Source: Candidatus Kouleothrix ribensis (GTDB taxonomy: Bacteria; Chloroflexota; Chloroflexia; Chloroflexales; Roseiflexaceae). Taken from it: 64,000 nt of DNA. The notes under the pieces were generated by a model. That model did no database searches. It was not told the origin of the DNA and was given only the letters and a program-made list of their open reading frames with translations. The position numbers and the translations under genes are program-made. Shown piece by piece: positions 18,401 to 26,898 of this stretch. Position 1 is the stretch's first letter; the number at the start of each line of letters is the position of its first letter. The stretch lies in assembly GCA_016722075.1 (NCBI GenBank), contig JADKGW010000002.1, forward strand, positions 682,001 to 746,000. Reading direction: 5' to 3'.

Positions 18401-21400
18401 GGTCTCGATCAGCGTATCGCTGAAGGTCGAGGTCCAGTACAGCTGGCCGTCGGCGCCCTGCTGGCGCACGCTGTTCCACTCGCGGCGGAACAGGCTCAGC
18501 GTGAGCGCGCGGCCGGCCACCGGCTGGCCCTGTGGGTCGAGCGTGACGAACGAGACATTCTGCGGCTGGCCGGCCTGGGCTACATAGCCCTCGGGCCGCA
18601 GCCCGACGTAGAAGGCGCCGGCGTGGACGTTGACGGTGCCCTGCGATGCGATCACCTGGCCGTCGATATCGGTGATCTCGACATCGAGCGTCAGTGTGCG
18701 GCTGCGGGTATCTTTGCCCAGGCTGGCCGGCACGCTAATCGTCAGGTTGCCCTGGGCGTCGGTTCGGGCGTCGCCATCGGCCACCAGCTCGCCACCCGGC
18801 CGGGCCGGCTGGTCGCCACGATACCAGGCATAGGCATCTTCGATATGCTCAAAGCTATAGTTGGCGAAGTCGTCGGAGCTAAAGAACAGCGGGTTGGCCA
18901 GCAGGCGCCAGTGTACCGGCGCATTGGCCAGCGCGCCGCTGGCGAAGTATTTGGCAGACACATGCAGATCGAGCGTCTCGCCCTGCACCACGTCGGGCCG
19001 GGCCGGCTCAACCGCAACCTCGAACGCGGGCTTACGATACTCGGCCACGCCGAACGAGCCGTAGAATGCGCCGATCACATTGGCCGAGTCGCTCAGCGCG
19101 CCCTGGTACACCTGCACGTTCATGCTGTAGTAGCCGAGCTTGGCGCTGCGCTCGAGCACCAGGCTGGTGTTGAAGCTGCCGAACTCGCCGAGCGCAAGTG
19201 TGTTCGAGTAGATCGTGTTGCCCTCGGGGTCGCCGATCGTCAGCACCGCCTGCTGGCTGGCGCCGGGCAGATCATAGCTCAGCGCGCGGTGGTCGAGCCG
19301 CAGCGCGCCGCGAATATAGACATTTTGCTCGGGCCGGTACAGCGGGCGATCGGTGTAGATCGCGCCGACCACCGGGCTATTGGCGTAATCGGTCGGCAGC
19401 CCGAAATCCCACGGGTTGACGCCTTCGGCCCAGAAGGTGGTACCAAACACGAATGGCCCGCTCTGCGACCACAGGAAGAACGGGCTTGAGGCGTCGGCGA
19501 AATCGGCGTCGCGCTTGAAGATGCCCTCGGCGTCGGTGGCGCCCAGCTCGAGCGGCTGCACACGCTGGGTGGCGTAATCGTAGGTTGCGCCGGCCAGCGG
19601 CAGATTCGCGGCGGGCTTGCCGCTGGCCAGATCGACCGCCCAGACGAACGCCTGGCCGGCGCTGCGCTTGATCGTCAGCGCGTACGGGCTAACGGCCATA
19701 ATCTGGCGGTCGGCCGCAGCGCCGGGGCCTTCGACCACCAGGTAGTACATGCCGGCCTCGAGCCGGCCCAGGTCGAGCAGGTCGATCCGCGTGGTGTTCC
19801 GATCGCCGGCCAGGCTTATGTCGGCCTGGCGCAGAAGCGACGCCGGCTCGGGGCGGAAGTTATTCCACAGCTCGTAGTCGAGCAGCAGCTCGACCGCGCG
19901 CTGCGGTGCGAGCCGGTACAGGCTATAGCCAACGGTTGGCGTAGCGACGTGCTGCACCGGCACGCGCGCGTTGACGTAGGCGTTATACGCGCCGACGCGC
20001 TGCTGCGCGCCCACCAGCGCCAGCGCCGGCTCGGGCGGGGCGGTGTGGAAGGCGATGGTTGTATCCTGGCCAAGCGGCACGCCCCAGGCGTCGCGCGCGC
20101 TGCCGCGCAGCGTAATGCGGTAGTCGGTGTCGGGCTGGTAGGTAAAATACGGCGTGTACTCGATGATCGCGGTGCTGGTGTAGATCTCGCCTGGCTTCGG
20201 CTCAATCGTCAGATTCTGATCGACCGAGGCCCAGTCCATCGGCGCGCTGAACGTCAGCACGACCGGGCTGCCGCTGCCGACTGCAATCTCGCCATTGGCG
20301 GGCACGCTCCGCGCCAGCGCCGGCAGTGGCGCCACCTGGAAGCGCGCGCGGTACTCGCTGGCCAGTGTGCCGTTGCCCTGGGCCGCGCGCACGCCCGGCG
20401 CCACCGTGAGGGTATAGCTGGCGCCGCGCTCGAGCGGCGCCGCCGGCGTAAACGTCACGACAAAGCCATCGACGCTGCGGGCCGGCTGGCCTGTGTCGGA
20501 ATAGCTGGTGAACGCGCGCGGCCGGATGCCGCCGAAGCTCAGCGTGCCAGGCAGTGCCGCGCCGCCGTCGCGCACAAGCGTGAGCGTATCGCGCAGGCTG
20601 GCCAGGTCGATCGGCTGGTTGAAGATCACCCGGATCGGGTCGGTTGGGCCGGCGTATGGGGTGCCGGCCTCGGGCTCGCTGCTATAGATCTGCGGCGTGA
20701 TTGTGCTGAAGCGCCAGGTGTAGGGCTGGCGTAGCGTGCCGCCGGTCTGGTCGTTCAGGCCGCTGGCCACACGCAGGCTGTAGCTGGTCGAGGGCAGCAG
20801 GCCGGCTTTGGGCGTAAACACGTAGGTGCTGGTATCGAGCCAGCGGCCTTCGCCGGCCAGCGCCGGCTCGATCTGGAGCGGCTGCGGCAGCTGTTTTTGA
20901 TCGTCGATCGTAGTGAAGGCGACCACCGGGTGGTTGAAGCGCACGCTAATGCGGTTCGTGTCGGTAGGCACCTCGCTGGTATCGATGGCCGGCTCAACCT
21001 GCGCTACCTCCAGGTCGCCAATCACCGTGAAGCTCCAGGTCAGCGGGCGCTGGTTCAGGCGCGCGCCGGTGCCCGAGCGCACGCCGGCCGCGAGGCTGGC
21101 CTCGTAGCGCCCGCTGCGCGTCAGCGCGGCTGCCGGCTTGAAGCGGAAGCCGCCCGGCGATGGCGTGATCGTACCCGCGATGCTCGCGCCGCTGGTGCTA
21201 TCGCGCAGCGTGAAGCTCTGGCCGGCCGAGCCGGCATCAACATCGGGCGCGAGCCGCACCTCGACCTCGCCGGCCACCGGCACATCGGTGGCGCCGTCGA
21301 ACGGGCGCGTGCCGGCCAGCAGCGGCGCGGCGGTGGTGAAGCTCCACGACGCCGGCCGCTCGAGGCGGAACTTACCGTCGGGCGAGACATCGTCGCGCAC

Positions 21401-22078
21401 GCGGGCGGTATACTCGGTGGCCGCGTGCAGGCGCTCGGGGTAGAACCCAAACAGCTTCGGCGAGAGCCAGCGGCCCACGCCGGGCGCCTCGGGCGCGAGC
21501 ACCAGCGGCTGCGGCAGCGTATCGGCGATGCGCGGATCCAACGCTGCGGCCGCGATCGTCTCGGCCGGCACCACCGGCGTAGCGAACTCGACCAGAATCG
21601 GCGTGTTGAGCGGCACATCGGCGCTACCCTGCTGGGGGCCAAACATGGCTACCGACACATACGGCACCGTGGCGAAGGCCAGCTGCATCGGCTGGTCGAG
21701 CGTGCGGCCGAGCAAGTTCTGCACACTGCCGTCGATCACCAGGCGGTAGGCGCTGCCGTAGCGCAGGCCAGCCTGCGGCTTGATCGTAACGGTGGTGGTG
21801 CCGGCGCGCGGCAGGCTCGGCGCATCGACCGTGAAGTCGACCGGCGGATCGAAACGCACGGCCTGGCGTAGCGAGTCGGCGCGCACCCACTGGCTGAACA
21901 CGATCTGGATCCCGCCCTGCGGATTCGCGTCTTGCGCGCCGTTGGCCGGCGTCACGCTGATAATCTGCGGGCCGCGCAGCGCCAGCGGGCCGAACACCAG
22001 GCCGGCCCCCACTAGCACCAGCGCCGTCAGTGCAATATTGATATTGCGCCATCGAAGGTAGCTGCGTAGATGTTCCAT
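15425..22078 (-). CDS. Bacterial alpha-2-macroglobulin family protein
   Basis: A 2217-residue protein, larger than the roughly 1650 residues of enterobacterial YfhM. It has one N-terminal membrane segment (about residues 13-33). Five to six Ig-like Big_5/SbsA-type repeats come next (about 35-700; recurring VTPANGAQDAN-like and LARSVPANGEIAVG-like starts). Macroglobulin domains then follow, including IYTDRPLYRPEQNVYIRG (about 905) and LPDSLTTWRMTARGLT (about 1510). The thioester motif is intact: CSEQ at 1714-1717 in YPYACSEQTVS, within the alpha-helical TED domain. These proteins trap attacking proteases and are usually encoded beside pbpC, as here. The start is the ATG at 22078 with AAGAGG six bases upstream. 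Confidence 0.92.
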   Translation of the reverse strand: MEHLRSYLRWRNINIALTALVLVGAGLVFGPLALRGPQIISVTPANGAQDANPQGGIQIVFSQWVRADSLRQAVRFDPPVDFTVDAPSLPRAGTTTVTIKPQAGLRYGSAYRLVIDGSVQNLLGRTLDQPMQLAFATVPYVSVAMFGPQQGSADVPLNTPILVEFATPVVPAETIAAAALDPRIADTLPQPLVLAPEAPGVGRWLSPKLFGFYPERLHAATEYTARVRDDVSPDGKFRLERPASWSFTTAAPLLAGTRPFDGATDVPVAGEVEVRLAPDVDAGSAGQSFTLRDSTSGASIAGTITPSPGGFRFKPAAALTRSGRYEASLAAGVRSGTGARLNQRPLTWSFTVIGDLEVAQVEPAIDTSEVPTDTNRISVRFNHPVVAFTTIDDQKQLPQPLQIEPALAGEGRWLDTSTYVFTPKAGLLPSTSYSLRVASGLNDQTGGTLRQPYTWRFSTITPQIYSSEPEAGTPYAGPTDPIRVIFNQPIDLASLRDTLTLVRDGGAALPGTLSFGGIRPRAFTSYSDTGQPARSVDGFVVTFTPAAPLERGASYTLTVAPGVRAAQGNGTLASEYRARFQVAPLPALARSVPANGEIAVGSGSPVVLTFSAPMDWASVDQNLTIEPKPGEIYTSTAIIEYTPYFTYQPDTDYRITLRGSARDAWGVPLGQDTTIAFHTAPPEPALALVGAQQRVGAYNAYVNARVPVQHVATPTVGYSLYRLAPQRAVELLLDYELWNNFRPEPASLLRQADISLAGDRNTTRIDLLDLGRLEAGMYYLVVEGPGAAADRQIMAVSPYALTIKRSAGQAFVWAVDLASGKPAANLPLAGATYDYATQRVQPLELGATDAEGIFKRDADFADASSPFFLWSQSGPFVFGTTFWAEGVNPWDFGLPTDYANSPVVGAIYTDRPLYRPEQNVYIRGALRLDHRALSYDLPGASQQAVLTIGDPEGNTIYSNTLALGEFGSFNTSLVLERSAKLGYYSMNVQVYQGALSDSANVIGAFYGSFGVAEYRKPAFEVAVEPARPDVVQGETLDLHVSAKYFASGALANAPVHWRLLANPLFFSSDDFANYSFEHIEDAYAWYRGDQPARPGGELVADGDARTDAQGNLTISVPASLGKDTRSRTLTLDVEITDIDGQVIASQGTVNVHAGAFYVGLRPEGYVAQAGQPQNVSFVTLDPQGQPVAGRALTLSLFRREWNSVRQQGADGQLYWTSTFSDTLIETKPANTDAQGRGSTSFTPRAGGEYRIVAEARDDAGHAITSSAFSWVYGGDVFWGINDTARVDLIADKRTYKPGDTAGILVTAPYAGMQALMTIERGSVLEYKLFTLQGTTELLRVPLKAEYAPNVYVSVVLIKPAGGDVPVPDIRVGLVNLPISTEQQELKIVLTPDKPAAGPRDQVTYTIKATDYAGNGVRAELGLALVDKAVLSLADDPNPSLTQAFYTRRGLGVFTAPSLTALVDRVTLKLQPGDKGGGGGLGADVLLRRNFPDTAYWNPAVVTAADGTAKVTLTLPDSLTTWRMTARGLTADTRVGQATADLVATRPLLVRPALPRFLTVGDKLTIQAVVQNTTASAIEATVTLDQPQEAGRAALKLAGEAKQSVSVPANGTALVRWPVEVPAAGQAVLRFTVAGGGLQDAVEQALPVQRFTTPEAVATAGQVLDTTIETIAAPANAPTSPDGSTQGELDLELAPSLAAGVGRTLSYLEQYPYACSEQTVSRFLPNAVSYRLVGAFRATAQQAALKANLDANLGAGLQRLYALQHLDGGWGWWEDGASRPYLTAYVVQGMVEARKAGYAVDPDRLAKGIAYIQAFLDDPDAPQFKDSVPYGPEASNLNARSYILFVLAEAGQADRGRSVALFSQRAQLDIYARAYLLMTLKGLGGNDDQVRTLVGELMSTAIMHATDAHWEERTVDYWNMSSDIRTTALALQALVRADPGNFLVPNAVRYLMAQRDHGHWNTTQESAVSLMALSEYLVQSGELEGDYSYRATLDGKTLSEGTVNRDNLADPVNVVVALADTKAGGQSQLSIQRQATGGQTGKGRLYYTLRMRYYQDAGQVQALDQGVGLRREYVAVNTDTLSVTGQLVNEVGLSDVVQVRLTLTVPEDMQYFAVEDMLPAGLEPIDTSLKTSSVSAQSPTLADTADTPYWWYFGQTSIRDDRVALFAAYLPRGTYQYTYLARATTPGVFQTLPASAYQMYAPEVFGRSAGAIFTVKAQ

Positions 22079-22089
22079 TGGGTACCTCT

Positions 22090-22288
22090 TCAATGACAGG
22101 AGTTACGCGGTGGTGCGTGCTGCACCGGCCCGTGCCTGCGGCAGCATGGCACGCTACTATCTTCTTGTGCTCCAATGTTGGCGCTCCGCGCCAACATTGG
22201 AGCACCTTAATCGAAACGTACCGCTCTGCCGAAGGCTACAAACGCCGACTACGTACGTCCTTATTCAATGACAGGAGTTACGCGGTGG
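22090..22288. repeat. 24-bp direct repeat flanking a hairpin in the pbpC/macroglobulin gap
   Basis: The 24-base words at 22090-22113 and 22265-22288 are identical and begin TCAATGACAGGAGTTACG. They are 175 bases apart and enclose the hairpin at 22167-22205. The first copy directly adjoins the macroglobulin leader. The arrangement could come from insertion and duplication, or be a duplicated leader. The whole 22079-22369 gap holds no gene that I can support. Confidence 0.65.
22167..22205. terminator. Perfect 18-bp inverted repeat (hairpin)
   Basis: The arms at 22167-22184 and 22188-22205 pair perfectly around a TCC loop. It lies between pbpC, which ends at 22370, and the macroglobulin start at 22078, both on the minus strand. 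It could attenuate read-through from pbpC into the macroglobulin gene. There is no long T-run on the minus-strand exit side, so a rho-independent terminator is only one reading; a mobile hairpin repeat is another. Confidence 0.5.
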
Positions 22289-22369
22289 CCCGCGTTCCGG
22301 GCATGGTCTGCCTAAAGGGTATCATGATCTAAACGTCGGCCGACGGCCAATTTCCCAGCTGCGGCGGCA

Positions 22370-25009
22370 TCAGCGCCGCGCAGTGCCGGCCGGCTCGACC
22401 ACAAACTCGATCACTGGGCTGTGCGTCTGCCGGCCCTGCAGGTCGGCGACGATCACCTCGGCACGGTGCCGGCCGGGCGCAAGCTGCCAGAAGGCACGGT
22501 AGGGCGGCGCGTCGAAGGTGGCCAGCGGCTGCCCATCCACCAGGATCGTCAGGCGCGCCACATCGGTGCGGCCGGCGCGGGCCTTCAGCTCGACGCGCTG
22601 GCGCTCAGTGGGCACGCCGGGGCTAAGCGCGAACACCGCGCCGCCGGCCGGGCTGATCAAGGCTGGGGAAGCAGGCACCGAGGCCACCAGGCCAGGAGCA
22701 CTCGGCATGGTCGCGTCTCCCGATGCCTGGGTCTGCTTGTCTGACGCAACAGCAGCGTTTGCAAGCCAGGGGCACACCGTGCGCGGCGTGCGCGGCAGCC
22801 CGGCTGCTACCATCCAGCTCTCGGCCTCGGGCGGCAGGATGCGGAACACGCGCATCGTGACGCGATCGGCGGGGTAGCCGGCCGGCGCACTGCAGCCCAG
22901 CGCCGGATCGATCGGCAGCGCCACGTGGCTGGTGTCGGCGCGGGTTGGCTCGGCCCCAGCCACAAAGCGCTCGCGGCGAGTCGCAGGGCAGCTTGGGCCG
23001 GGCAGCATACCACCCTCGGCGCAGATCGTGCGCTCGACGATGCCCGGCGGGCGATCGAACCGGGCCGGCGGCAGGCCCTGGTGCGCCGCCAGCATCACGT
23101 CGTGCCACACCGGGCCGGCGCCGCTGATACCGCTGATCGCCTCCATCGGCTGGCCGTCGGCATTGCCGACCCACACGCCAACCACCCGGTCGGGCGTATA
23201 GCCGACCGTCCAGTTATCGCGCCAATCGCTGGTGGTACCGGTCTTGGCCGCAGCCGGCCGATCGATGTCGAGCACGCTCTGGGTGCCGAACGCGCGCATG
23301 CGGGCATAGCGATCCGACAGGATATCGGTGATCAGGTAGGCCACCTGCGGCGAGAGAACTGGAGACGGGGAGGCCGGGGGGCAAGCAGACAAGGAGCATT
23401 GCACTTCTGGCTCTTTGTCTGCTTGCCTCCCGGTTTCCTTGTCTGCCGAAGGGTAGGCGATATCCACAATCGCGTACGGCTCGACGCGCTGCCCGCCATT
23501 GGCAAACGCGGCATAGGCAGCCGTCAGCTCGAGCGGGGTCACCTCGCCGCCGCCGAGCGTGAGCGCCAGGCCGTAGCGGCCGGCGCTGCCGGCATCGCCA
23601 AGCGAGCGGATCCCCAGGCGATTCGCGATCTCGAGCAGGGCCGGCACGCCGATCGCGTCGAGCACACGCACGGCCGACACATTCGACGAGGTTGCGAGCG
23701 CCTCGCGTAGCAGCAGCGGGCCGTGGAAGGTGCGATCATAATTCTGCGGGGCGTACTGGTGGCCCTCGCGAGTCTGGAAAGTCGTGGGGATATCGAGCAG
23801 CTGCGAGGCCGGCGTCCAGCCGCGCTCAAGCGCGGCCGCGTAGGTCAGCGGCTTGATCGCCGAGCCGGGCTGGCGCAGTGCGAGCGCGCCGTTCACCTGG
23901 CCCTGGGCGCGCGCGTCGTCGAAGTTCGGGCTGCCGACCATACTCAGGATCGCGCCGTCGTGTGGGTCGAGCACCAGCACCGCGCCGTTGCGCACACGAT
24001 GATCGGGGCCGCCGTTGCGCGGTGTGGCCAGCTGGGCGATCTGGCGGCGCAGGATAGTCTGCGCGGCGTCTTGCAGGCCGGCATCGAGCGTGGTGGTGAT
24101 CGTCAGGCCAGCGCGCGCCACCGCGTCGGCGCCCAGCCGCTGCTCGAGCTGGTCGAGCACATAGTTGACGAAGTGTGGTGCGCGGGCGCGGGCCTCGCCG
24201 CCGGCGAACTGGAGCGGCTCGGCTTTGGCGGCCGCTGCCTGGGCCGCGTCGATAAACCCGGCGCGCTGCATGGCATCGAGCACCTCGGCCTGGCGCGCCA
24301 GCGCGGCCGCGCGATCGGCGAATGGGTTAGATTGCGAGGGTGCCTGCGGCAGCCCGGCCAGCAGCGCCGACTCGGCCAGATCGAGATCGCGCGCGGGCTT
24401 GCCGAAATAGTGCTGCGCGGCCGCCTCGACACCGTAGGCCCGGCTGCCGTAGTAGGTCTGGTTCAAATACAGCGCCAGGATCTCGTCCTTAGGGTAATTG
24501 GCGGTCAGCTTGAGCGCCAGCGTAGCCTCGCGCAGCTTACGATACAGGCTGCGCTCCTGGGCCAGCGCCGGGTCGAGCAAGAAGCTGCGTGCGAGCTGCT
24601 GGGTAATTGTCGAGCCGCCGGCCACCAGCGACCCGCTGCGCAGGTTGGCCCAGGCGGCGCGCGCAATGCCGCGCATGTCGAGGCCGGGGTTCGTGTAGAA
24701 GCCGGCATCCTCGATCGCGATCGTGGCCTGGCGCAGCGCCGGCGCAATTGCCTGGAGCGGCACCGGGCGCTGGCGGCCGCTCAGCGGGTCGGGCAGCTCA
24801 TACAGCAGCAGGCCGCGCCGATCGAGGATGCGCGTGCTGCCCAGCGCCGCGCGCGCGCGCAAGTGCTCGGGCGTGGGCAGCTCGGTGGAAAGCCAGAAAT
24901 AGCCGGCGACCAGCGCGAGCAGGCCGAGCGCCAGGGCAACAAGCCGCACGGCCCAACGCCGAATGCGGCCGAGCCATACGCGGTGCTGCCGAACGGCGCC
25001 AGGCGACAT
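22370..25009 (-). CDS. pbpC: Penicillin-binding protein 1C (bifunctional transglycosylase/transpeptidase)
   Basis: An 879-residue class A PBP. There is one N-terminal membrane helix (about 20-41). The GT51 glycosyltransferase carries catalytic Glu100 in IEDAGFYTNPG and the GGSTITQQLAR motif (about 131-141). The transpeptidase has the SxxK serine at about 383 (PGSAIKPL), a TSSNVSAV (SxN) motif and KTGTT near 588. The C-terminal 90 residues (ISPAGGAVFALSPGV onward) match the BiPBP_C extension that marks PBP1C. It therefore polymerises and cross-links peptidoglycan outside the membrane. GGAGG six bases upstream supports the start. An odd in-frame insert near residues 525-546, between the SxN and KTG motifs, comes from a palindromic DNA element. 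The macroglobulin gene follows downstream on the same strand. Confidence 0.93.
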   Translation of the reverse strand: MSPGAVRQHRVWLGRIRRWAVRLVALALGLLALVAGYFWLSTELPTPEHLRARAALGSTRILDRRGLLLYELPDPLSGRQRPVPLQAIAPALRQATIAIEDAGFYTNPGLDMRGIARAAWANLRSGSLVAGGSTITQQLARSFLLDPALAQERSLYRKLREATLALKLTANYPKDEILALYLNQTYYGSRAYGVEAAAQHYFGKPARDLDLAESALLAGLPQAPSQSNPFADRAAALARQAEVLDAMQRAGFIDAAQAAAAKAEPLQFAGGEARARAPHFVNYVLDQLEQRLGADAVARAGLTITTTLDAGLQDAAQTILRRQIAQLATPRNGGPDHRVRNGAVLVLDPHDGAILSMVGSPNFDDARAQGQVNGALALRQPGSAIKPLTYAAALERGWTPASQLLDIPTTFQTREGHQYAPQNYDRTFHGPLLLREALATSSNVSAVRVLDAIGVPALLEIANRLGIRSLGDAGSAGRYGLALTLGGGEVTPLELTAAYAAFANGGQRVEPYAIVDIAYPSADKETGRQADKEPEVQCSLSACPPASPSPVLSPQVAYLITDILSDRYARMRAFGTQSVLDIDRPAAAKTGTTSDWRDNWTVGYTPDRVVGVWVGNADGQPMEAISGISGAGPVWHDVMLAAHQGLPPARFDRPPGIVERTICAEGGMLPGPSCPATRRERFVAGAEPTRADTSHVALPIDPALGCSAPAGYPADRVTMRVFRILPPEAESWMVAAGLPRTPRTVCPWLANAAVASDKQTQASGDATMPSAPGLVASVPASPALISPAGGAVFALSPGVPTERQRVELKARAGRTDVARLTILVDGQPLATFDAPPYRAFWQLAPGRHRAEVIVADLQGRQTHSPVIEFVVEPAGTARR
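23374..23433. repeat. Palindromic element inside pbpC
   Basis: The arms at 23374-23397 and 23410-23433 are complementary at 22 of 24 positions, around a 12-base loop. The core word GCAAGCAGACAAGGAGC and its complement are obvious. A partial third copy (CCTTGTCTGC) follows at 23438-23447. The element keeps the pbpC frame open and encodes a hydrophilic, Cys-, Pro- and Ser-containing loop unlike the neighbouring domain sequence. Confidence 0.7.
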
Positions 25010-25263
25010 ACCAGCCTCCGAGGAGATAGCACTGCCAACAGATCTACCGCTATCATAGCACGTTATTCAACCTCACTGAATGAATGTGATCTGACATTCG
25101 TGTGAATATCGCCCAATGCAGCGCCGATCAACTTTTCGTGGCATTTGTAAACACATTTTTACTATTACCGTAAGCTATTTCACACTACATAGCCGAAACC
25201 AGGCGAAAATACGTGATTGAACCCCAGCAGCAGCATGAGCAGTTACACGTGCGCTATAGAACG

Positions 25264-25962
25264 TCACTTACGCTTGATTCGTAAGATAATATTTTGGAAA
25301 AACAATGTAATCTGACCTCGCCTCAAGAGATTGGTGATGTATGAGATTTTAGGCAATATTGCTGTTGCGCGACTACGACGCAACACATATTTTTGATGTG
25401 TCCATTCTTTATCCTGGCTTCCTTCCATTATCTTCATACTCACCATAGTTCGACTGGTTTCTTTAATAGTTCGCCACTCCGGCTGCTCGCGTAAAAAATC
25501 AGCTAAAATACCGCAAGTCCAAATATATAGATCATCAACAATGACAACACCTCCCAATTTGAGTAAACCCGCACAATAATACCAATCAACAAAAGGGACT
25601 GGAAAGCCGTGGTTTCCATCAATAAGTATACAGTCGTGATCGCGTTGCGTGATTTTTGGAAGTGCATACTGCGACTTTTCAATAATAAAATTCACGTTGT
25701 CCAACGAAATATTATGCAACTCACAGTACTCTTTAATCCTCCAAAGTTGCTTTAAGTCAGGAACTATACATGTATGCCGTGTTTTCTTGATAGCGAATAT
25801 AATCGTACTTGTGCCCGCTCCGATCTCTAGTGTATTCATTCCTTCCCGAAGATATGTGTCGAGAAACGCAAACATTGCATCTTCGATGCGATAGATGCTT
25901 GTGCGTGCTTCTTCAGAACCATGGATCTTAGGGGGGTTAGTTAGGAGTTCTTGAACGTTCAT
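25264..25962 (-). CDS. Class I SAM-dependent methyltransferase-like protein (Methyltransf_24 type)
   Basis: A 232-residue protein. TLEIGAGTSTIIFA (about 43-56) is a motif I SAM-binding loop, and CILIDGNHGFPVPFVDWYY is the DGxH segment typical of the Methyltransf_24 group found in glycan and cell-surface clusters. VVIVDDLYIWTCG follows. The gene is clearly richer in A+T, with more Lys and Ile codons than its neighbours, which suggests horizontal transfer. It stands alone next to a repeat-rich island, and the 250 bases before pbpC are AT-rich and empty. The start codon is the ATG at 25962. The substrate is unknown. Confidence 0.72.
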   Translation of the reverse strand: MNVQELLTNPPKIHGSEEARTSIYRIEDAMFAFLDTYLREGMNTLEIGAGTSTIIFAIKKTRHTCIVPDLKQLWRIKEYCELHNISLDNVNFIIEKSQYALPKITQRDHDCILIDGNHGFPVPFVDWYYCAGLLKLGGVVIVDDLYIWTCGILADFLREQPEWRTIKETSRTMVSMKIMEGSQDKEWTHQKYVLRRSRATAILPKISYITNLLRRGQITLFFQNIILRIKRK

Positions 25963-26129
25963 GTGCTACTGTCCAATTCACTAATGAGAAAAGATTGACC
26001 CGACTGATCAGCAGGATTACTGATTTGTCCAGGCTCGATCATTTGGCAGCCACACTGTTGCCAGTTTTCAGCCGCACGCATCTTCTGCTCCGCACATGAG
26101 ATTCCAGCGATTATAGCGCTTTCCGGTGT

Positions 26130-26780
26130 TGTGTGCTCGAGGCGCGCCGGTCGCACCATCATCCCCGTCCGCGTTCGTCCGCGTTCGTCCGCGTCCCACG
26201 TGCATCGCTTTGCGCACGTGGCGCGTGGCGCGGTCGCACCATCATCCCCGTCCGCATTCGTCCGCGTTCGTCCGCGTCCTAGATGTCTTCTCCGCTCCAC
26301 CGCCGTGCGCTCGCGGCGCGCGCCGGTCGGGGGCCAGGCCCCCGACGCCCCCGCCAGGGGCGCGGCCCCTTGGAACCCCGATTTGGTGCATTCCGATGCG
26401 GGAACGCCACCGTGCATGCCCACGCGGCATGGGCGGGCGGCCGGCGTGGGGGCAGGTGGGATGGGCGCGATCCTTCGATTGCCGTGGTTTCACGGAGGCA
26501 ACGAACGGAGGGGCGGATCGCATCCGCCCGGTTGGCGTTGCCACCGGCCATGCGCCGATCGGGCGGTCGCCCCATCCGCGTGCGTCCGCGTTCCTCCGCG
26601 TCCCAATAATCATGCGCGCCGGTCGCACCATCATCCCCGTCCGCGTGTGTCCGCGTCCCAATGATCATGCGCGCCGGTCGCTGGTGCGGTCGTACCAATT
26701 CAGCGGTCGCGTTCGTCCGCGTTCGTCCGCGTTCGTCCGCGTCCCACGTGCATCGCTTTGCGCGCGTGGCGGTCGCTGGT
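26130..26780. repeat. Composite GC-rich repeat block, family A (copy 1)
   Basis: Tracts of the 10-base unit GTCCGCGTTC (26165-26205, 26255-26280, 26575-26600, 26700-26745) alternate with a block of about 220 bp (26300-26520). That block carries nested hairpins (GGGGCCAGGCCCC-like and CCAGGGGC..GCCCCTTGG) and the word CACGCGGCATGGGCGGG. Near-identical blocks occur at 35655-36030 and 37662-37890, with a short copy at 31792-31885. No protein-coding potential is credible despite open frames on both strands. The preceding stretch 25963-26129 shows no gene. Confidence 0.75.
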
Positions 26781-26898
26781 GCCCACCAGCCACCCCAGGC
26801 CGTCGTCGGTGTGGCGCGTCAGCCGCTGGGCCGCGTTGACGTTGAGCACGTAGGCAGCGGCTTCGGCCAGCCGTGGTTGGGGCAGCGCGAACCGGAGC

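Noticed and set aside
16205..19489. Long plus-strand open frames (about 400 codons each) opposite the macroglobulin gene
   Set aside because: They are GC-bias shadows rich in Arg, Ala and Gly with no domains or ribosome binding sites. The minus-strand gene has clear homology throughout.
26126..26839. Several 130-240-codon frames on both strands in the family A repeats
   Set aside because: The same peptides recur in other copies of the repeat in varying frames, which shows that they follow DNA repetition and not selection for protein.
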